NCBI RefSeq assembly: GCF_013031355.1
Contig: NZ_WPZO01000003.1
Span: 310,001-374,000, forward strand
DNA: 64,000 bases
Origin: Ruegeria arenilitoris
GTDB taxonomy: Bacteria; Pseudomonadota; Alphaproteobacteria; Rhodobacterales; Rhodobacteraceae
Direction of reading: 5' to 3'
The translations under genes and the position numbers were made by a program. Each line of letters starts with the position of its first letter. Position 1 is the first letter of the stretch. The notes beneath the pieces are model-generated. The model was given only the letters and a program-made list of their open reading frames with translations, was not told the DNA's origin and searched no databases. Below, piece by piece: positions 59,596 through 64,000 of this stretch.

Positions 59596-60429
59596 ATGAA
59601 ACATGTAAAAATCTCCGATCTCACGGTCGGCAATGATCTGCCCCTGACGATCATTGCCGGTCCCTGCCAGCTTGAAACCGCCGATCACGCCCAGATGATC
59701 GCGGGTAAAATGAAAGAGGCCTGCGATGCTGCCGGTGCGCAGTATGTCTTCAAGGCCTCGTACGACAAGGCCAACCGGACGTCGCTGTCCGGCGCCCGCG
59801 GCATGGGAATTGATGCCGGGCTGAAGGTTCTGGACGACATCCGCAAAACGATGGGCATCCCGGTTCTGACCGATGTTCACACCGAGGCGCAATGTGCCGT
59901 TGCCGCCGATGCGGTGGATGTTCTGCAGATTCCCGCCTTCCTGTGCCGCCAGACCGATATGCTGCTGGCTGCAGGCAACACCGGTGCCGTGATCAACGTC
60001 AAGAAGGGCCAGTTCCTCGCCCCGTGGGAAATGCCCAACATCGTCGCCAAGATCGAAAGCACCGGGAACACGAACATCCTGCTGACGGAACGCGGCTCGT
60101 CGTTTGGGTACAACACGCTGGTTGCCGACATGCGGTCGCTGCCGCAAATGGCCCAGACGGGCTACCCGGTGGTGATGGACGCCACCCATTCGGTGCAGCA
60201 ACCCGGCGGACAGGGTGGTTCGTCTGGCGGACAACGAGAATTCGCCCCGGTCATGGCACGGGCCGCGGTGGCCGTTGGTACCGGCGCTGTGTTCATGGAA
60301 ACGCATCAGGATCCGGACAACGCGCCCTGCGATGGTCCGAACATGATCTATCTGGATCAAATGCCTCAATTGATTGACACATTGATGCGCTTTGATGCAT
60401 TGGCCAAAGCCAACCCAATTCAGATTTAA
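59596..60429 (+). CDS. kdsA: 3-deoxy-D-manno-octulosonate-8-phosphate synthase
   Basis: A 277-residue Kdo-8-P synthase: I-A-G-P-C-Q-L-E near 20, K-A-S-Y-D-K-A-N-R near 53, P-V-L-T-D-V-H near 89, Q-I-P-A-F-L-C-R-Q-T-D near 111, and D-A-T-H-S-V-Q-Q-P near 194. It joins arabinose-5-P with PEP. C20 (P-C-Q) hints at the metal-dependent type, to be confirmed. Five bases after kpsE-like; Kdo is used for lipid A or as the capsule lipid linker. Confidence 0.94.
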   Translation: MKHVKISDLTVGNDLPLTIIAGPCQLETADHAQMIAGKMKEACDAAGAQYVFKASYDKANRTSLSGARGMGIDAGLKVLDDIRKTMGIPVLTDVHTEAQCAVAADAVDVLQIPAFLCRQTDMLLAAGNTGAVINVKKGQFLAPWEMPNIVAKIESTGNTNILLTERGSSFGYNTLVADMRSLPQMAQTGYPVVMDATHSVQQPGGQGGSSGGQREFAPVMARAAVAVGTGAVFMETHQDPDNAPCDGPNMIYLDQMPQLIDTLMRFDALAKANPIQI

Positions 60430-60443
60430 TCAAGAGCGATAAT

Positions 60444-61940
60444 ATGACCAAACCCATCCCCGAGGTGACGCCGAACACCTGGAGCTTTCTGCGCGACCCG
60501 ATGATCAAACCCACCGGGTTCCGCGAATACGACGCCCGCTGGAAATACCCCGAAGAGATCAACCTGCCCGGCATGACGGCCTTGGGTCTGGGTCTGGGCA
60601 CCCAGATGCGCAACCGCGGGATCGAGCCTGTGATCGCGGTTGGCAACGACTATCGCGACTATTCACTGGCGATCAAAAACGCCCTGATCCTCGGCCTGAT
60701 GCAGGCCGGTATTCAGGTCAAGGACATTGGTCCGGCGCTCAGCCCGATGGCCTATTTCGCGCAGTTCCATCTGGACGTCCCAGCGGTGGCCATGGTCACG
60801 GCCAGCCACAACCCGAACGGCTGGACGGGCGTCAAGATGGGCTTTGACCGGCCTCTGACCCACGGCCCGGACGAGATGTCCGAACTGCGCGATATCGTTC
60901 TGAACGGTGAAGGCGTTCCGCACGAGGGCGGCTCATACGAGTTCGTTGAAGGCGTGAAAGAGGCCTATATCGACGATCTGGTCGGGGATTTCAAAATGTC
61001 CCGCCCGCTCAAGGTTGTATGCGCGACCGGCAACGGAACGGCCTCGGCCTTTGCCCCCGAGATTTTCGAACGGATGGGGGTCGAAGTCGTGCCCAGTCAC
61101 AACCGACTGGATTACACCTTCCCCAACTACAACCCCAACCCCGAAGCAATGGAGATGCTGCACGACATGGCCGAAACCGTGAAATCCAGCGGTGCCGATA
61201 TGGCGCTGGGGTTTGATGGTGACGGTGACCGGTGCGGTGTTGTGGATGACGAAGGCGAGGAAATTTTCGCCGATAAAGTCGGCGTGATCATGGCCCGCGA
61301 TCTGGCCAAGCTGTACCCCAACGCGACCTTTGTGGCCGACGTCAAATCGACCGGTCTGTTCGCCAGCGACCCTGAATTGCGGGCCCATGGCGTCAAGGCG
61401 GATTACTGGAAAACCGGGCACAGCCACATGAAGCGCCGGGTCAAGGAAATCAACGCTCTGGCCGGGTTCGAAAAGTCCGGTCACTATTTCCTGGCCGAAC
61501 CGATCGGGCGCGGCTATGACTGCGGCATGCGCGTGGCGGTTGAAATTTGCAAATTGATGGACCGCAACCCGGACAAGAGCATGTCGGACCTGCGCAAGGC
61601 GCTGCCGAAGACTTGGTCAACGCCCACCATGTCACCCTATGCCGCGGACACCGAGAAATACGACATTCTCAAGCGTCTGGTCGACAAGCTGGTCGCCAAG
61701 GCCGACGCGGGCGAGGCATTCGCCGGTCGCGCGATCAAAGAGGTGGTCACCGTCAACGGCGCGCGGGTCATTCTGGACAATGGCAGCTGGGGTCTGGTGC
61801 GTGCCTCATCGAACACGCCGAACCTTGTTGTGGTCTGCGAAAGCAGCGACAGCGAAGACGAAATGCGAGCCATTTTCGCGGATATCGACGCCGTGATCCG
61901 GACCGAACCTGGTGTCGGCGACTACGACCAGACGATCTGA
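60444..61940 (+). CDS. Phosphomannomutase/phosphoglucomutase
   Basis: A 498-residue alpha-D-phosphohexomutase of the AlgC/ManB type: phosphoserine Ser121 in T-A-S-H-N-P-N-G, metal loop D-G-D-G-D-R-C-G near 257-264, sugar-binding G-H-S-H-M-K near 321, and the C-terminal R-A-S-S-N-T-P-N-L. It makes mannose-1-P or glucose-1-P for nucleotide sugars, here probably for capsule or LPS. 15 bases after kdsA, same operon. Confidence 0.92.
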   Translation: MTKPIPEVTPNTWSFLRDPMIKPTGFREYDARWKYPEEINLPGMTALGLGLGTQMRNRGIEPVIAVGNDYRDYSLAIKNALILGLMQAGIQVKDIGPALSPMAYFAQFHLDVPAVAMVTASHNPNGWTGVKMGFDRPLTHGPDEMSELRDIVLNGEGVPHEGGSYEFVEGVKEAYIDDLVGDFKMSRPLKVVCATGNGTASAFAPEIFERMGVEVVPSHNRLDYTFPNYNPNPEAMEMLHDMAETVKSSGADMALGFDGDGDRCGVVDDEGEEIFADKVGVIMARDLAKLYPNATFVADVKSTGLFASDPELRAHGVKADYWKTGHSHMKRRVKEINALAGFEKSGHYFLAEPIGRGYDCGMRVAVEICKLMDRNPDKSMSDLRKALPKTWSTPTMSPYAADTEKYDILKRLVDKLVAKADAGEAFAGRAIKEVVTVNGARVILDNGSWGLVRASSNTPNLVVVCESSDSEDEMRAIFADIDAVIRTEPGVGDYDQTI

Positions 61941-61950
61941 TCCAATCCGG

Positions 61951-61980
61951 AAAGGGGCGCCCAAGGGCGCCCTTTTCAGT
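61951..61980 (+). terminator. Terminator after the capsule/Kdo block
   Basis: AAAGGGGCGCCC / GGGCGCCCTTTT stem with a two-base loop and one bulge, ending in TTTTC. It overlaps the stop codon of the convergent AsmA gene. Confidence 0.75.
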
Positions 61981-63937
61981 TTCCGCCCAACAGTTTGAGC
62001 AGCCCTTTTTTGGCTTCTTCTTCCAGCTTGTTTTTCAAAGCGTCCTCGGCGCTTTCGCTGTCGGTCACCACGGTTCCCAGCTCATCACTGACCTTTTCCA
62101 GAACCTTTTGCTTGGCGTCGTCTTCAATATCCTTGAGTTTCCCTTCGGCGGCGGCTTCGATCACCTTGCTCAGGTCTGGCTTGATAGACGGATCGCTCCA
62201 CGGCCCGACAATCCGAACTGGCACCGCGAGCCCCTGACCGGAATTGGCACGCAGCGCAACAGGCGTGAACAGATAGTCAATCGTGCGCGCCCCAATGTTG
62301 ACCTGCCCGGTTCCGTCCGCACGGAAATTATCCAGCGACATCAGCAGATCATTGTTGGTCAGAATACCCTGATCGATATTGAAACTGGCGGTCAGACTGT
62401 TGAACACCGTCGTCCCGCCTGCGTCCTTGCCCCGCCCCATCAGGCGATCCAGATCAAAGCCCGATATGACGCCCTGCCCCACATTCAGGCCGCCCTTTCC
62501 ACTGAGGGACCGCATGATCTGGTCCTCAGTCTGGCCGACACCCAGAAACTCGAAATCACCAGACCCCGAACCTGTTAAACGATCGACCCCTGCAAGCGTT
62601 GACAGAGCTTGCTGCAGATCGATGCCTTGCGCATTCAGTTTACCGCCTACGGACAAGCCGTTTCTGTTATTGGCCACCACCTGCCCGGTCACCTGCCCCG
62701 CAAACAAAGTGGCCGGGTTCATTTGCAAAACAGCCCGGGACCGGTCAAGGCTCAGCGCCAGATCGCTGGGCCCTAGAGTTATTTCAGGCACTGCGATGGA
62801 AGAGGCCGTCAGGCGAATCTCTCCGTTTGCTAGTGCAAGGGCTGAGGCATCAATTGGATCGGTGGACCAACCACTGTCCGGCGCTGATGCAGATGCCGTA
62901 CCGGAACCACCCCCGGCCGTTGCGGGCGCATCATTGTAGCGGGACAGGTCGATATCCCCGCCTTTCAGACGCGCCGTGATTTTGGGCGGGTCCGATATCT
63001 CGATATCTGCCTCTCCGGTGAATCGGTTGTGATCCAGTTGCGCCACCAAGTTGCGCAGCGACGCGCGGCCTTCTTTCGTATACGTCATATGCCCCGACAC
63101 GTCGGCCACTCGACCCAGCCCCAGCGGAACCCCGACACCCGCCTGACCAAAGGCGGCCAGCATCTTTTCCGTATCCTTGGTTTTGACTTCCAGATTGCCG
63201 TCCATCTCTCCGGCAAGGTTGACCCGACCATCAAATCCAAACTCGCCGCCCGGCGCGGTCAGCGCCAGTTCCAGCGGCGTGACAGCACCTGAGGCATAGG
63301 CGGGCAGGTCGGGTATCCTGAGGTCCACATTCACCTTGCCACCCGGAACGGCCATCCGTGCTTCCATTATCAATGGCGCGGCTGGATCGGGCCAGCTGGC
63401 AGACAAGTCGACGTTCGAAAAATCGAACTTTGTTGCGCCGTTTTCCGTATAGATCAGCCGCGCGTTGGTCAGTTCCAGCCGATCCAGTGTCACAACCCCC
63501 TGCGCCGAGGCTTCAGACGGCGCAGCGCTGCTGCCAGAGCTGGGCTGAGAACTTGCGGCGCTCATCTCCCAGTTTCCGCGCCCGTCCGACAGTTCCAGCC
63601 GCAGAGTCGGCTGATCCGCAAAGACGCGACGAATCCGAAAATCACCATTCCACAAACCGGCGGCATCAACCCCAACGGCCAAACTTTCGGCACTCAGCAT
63701 AGGCTCCGAGCTTGCCCAAGGGGCATTGCCAAAGGTGACCGGGCCGGTCTCCATCCCCAGCACAGGCCAGAAGGACAGGTTCACATCGCCCGTCAACTTC
63801 AGCTCACGACCGGTCTCGCTTTTGACCTGTTCGGCCAGAATCGCAGCCAGTTTGTCGCCCGGCATCAGCAACAACGCGCCGATGACAAGGCCGAAGGCGA
63901 CCACGAATAGGAAGAGTATGCGCAACAGCCACTTCAT
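61976..63937 (-). CDS. AsmA-family envelope protein
   Basis: A 653-residue protein: one N-terminal transmembrane helix (about residues 4-26) and a large periplasmic part. The AsmA N-terminal block (L-T-G-D-V-N-L-S-F-W-P-V-L-G-M near 48) and the late G-S-G-D-F-E-F-L-G-V-G and L-S-G-K-G-G-L-N-V-G-Q-G blocks are typical. AsmA-like proteins are thought to move phospholipids to the outer membrane. The last 60 residues are a charged helix with L-E-K-V-S-D-E-L-G. Confidence 0.9.
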   Translation of the reverse strand: MKWLLRILFLFVVAFGLVIGALLLMPGDKLAAILAEQVKSETGRELKLTGDVNLSFWPVLGMETGPVTFGNAPWASSEPMLSAESLAVGVDAAGLWNGDFRIRRVFADQPTLRLELSDGRGNWEMSAASSQPSSGSSAAPSEASAQGVVTLDRLELTNARLIYTENGATKFDFSNVDLSASWPDPAAPLIMEARMAVPGGKVNVDLRIPDLPAYASGAVTPLELALTAPGGEFGFDGRVNLAGEMDGNLEVKTKDTEKMLAAFGQAGVGVPLGLGRVADVSGHMTYTKEGRASLRNLVAQLDHNRFTGEADIEISDPPKITARLKGGDIDLSRYNDAPATAGGGSGTASASAPDSGWSTDPIDASALALANGEIRLTASSIAVPEITLGPSDLALSLDRSRAVLQMNPATLFAGQVTGQVVANNRNGLSVGGKLNAQGIDLQQALSTLAGVDRLTGSGSGDFEFLGVGQTEDQIMRSLSGKGGLNVGQGVISGFDLDRLMGRGKDAGGTTVFNSLTASFNIDQGILTNNDLLMSLDNFRADGTGQVNIGARTIDYLFTPVALRANSGQGLAVPVRIVGPWSDPSIKPDLSKVIEAAAEGKLKDIEDDAKQKVLEKVSDELGTVVTDSESAEDALKNKLEEEAKKGLLKLLGGN

Positions 63938-64000
63938 TTTTCTGCTCTCCGCTTATTGGGCATGCGTTGAAAAGATCATTCAAAGCCTAGCCGCCATTTG

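Overview
This is a gene-dense, GC-rich (roughly 60% by eye) chromosomal window from an alphaproteobacterium, most likely of the Rhodobacterales/Roseobacter group (Ruegeria-like). The placement is inference, based on the DUF1127 tail at the left edge, the DUF2927 lipoprotein, the RHH-less PutA beside a divergent Lrp-type regulator, MetR divergent from MetF, and dense alphaproteobacterial-style operons. I see no prophage, insertion sequence, integrase or CRISPR array.

Layout. 1-3500: housekeeping and small genes (DUF1127 tail, Bax-inhibitor-1 membrane protein, a lipoprotein, rpmG, a GYD-domain protein, RNase P RNA). 3600-6800 (minus): peptidoglycan amidase, excalibur lipoprotein, gatA and gatC. 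6900-11700: a small secreted peptide behind paired operator-like boxes, DUF4202, a ceramidase-like membrane protein, a metallo-beta-lactamase-fold hydrolase, a SnoaL/adenylate-cyclase fusion, tadA and an rluB-like pseudouridine synthase.

11760-17255 is a compact same-strand unit: a 29-residue membrane microprotein, XpaC, TelA, a DUF2927 lipoprotein, an SPFH protein with a GYF_2 tail and a membrane-anchored zinc-ribbon protein. It resembles the Bacillus ydjGHI/xpaC/telA envelope-stress gene sets and is my best candidate for a poorly described system. 17347-19581: nitroreductase, dtd and glycerate kinase.

19633-30562: a CocE/NonD hydrolase, a complete dipeptide-type ABC importer (SBP, two permeases, fused double ATPase) and an alkaline-phosphatase-superfamily hydrolase, convergent with an HSL-type esterase and an acyl-CoA synthetase. 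After an MsbA-type ABC exporter and tRNA-Gly(TCC) comes an amino-sugar/MurNAc locus (32862-42832). Its leftward arm is GlcNAc/MurNAc-type kinase, GntR regulator, SIS-domain deaminase/isomerase and nagA; its rightward arm is murQ-like etherase, sugar ABC importer and Gfo/Idh/MocA oxidoreductase. The arms diverge from a control region with two matching operator-like sites. Together they could import an amino sugar, phosphorylate it, cleave the lactyl ether, deacetylate and deaminate it into glycolysis.

42970-54060: PhoX behind a near-consensus Pho box, a TPR protein, divergent putR/putA, rhomboid protease, SuhB-type phosphatase, divergent metR/metF and a J-domain protein. 54114-64000: YHS-domain protein, YghU-type GST, SseB-like protein, family-4-like uracil-DNA glycosylase, then a capsule/Kdo block (kpsT, kpsE-like, kdsA, phosphomannomutase/phosphoglucomutase) convergent with an AsmA-family protein.
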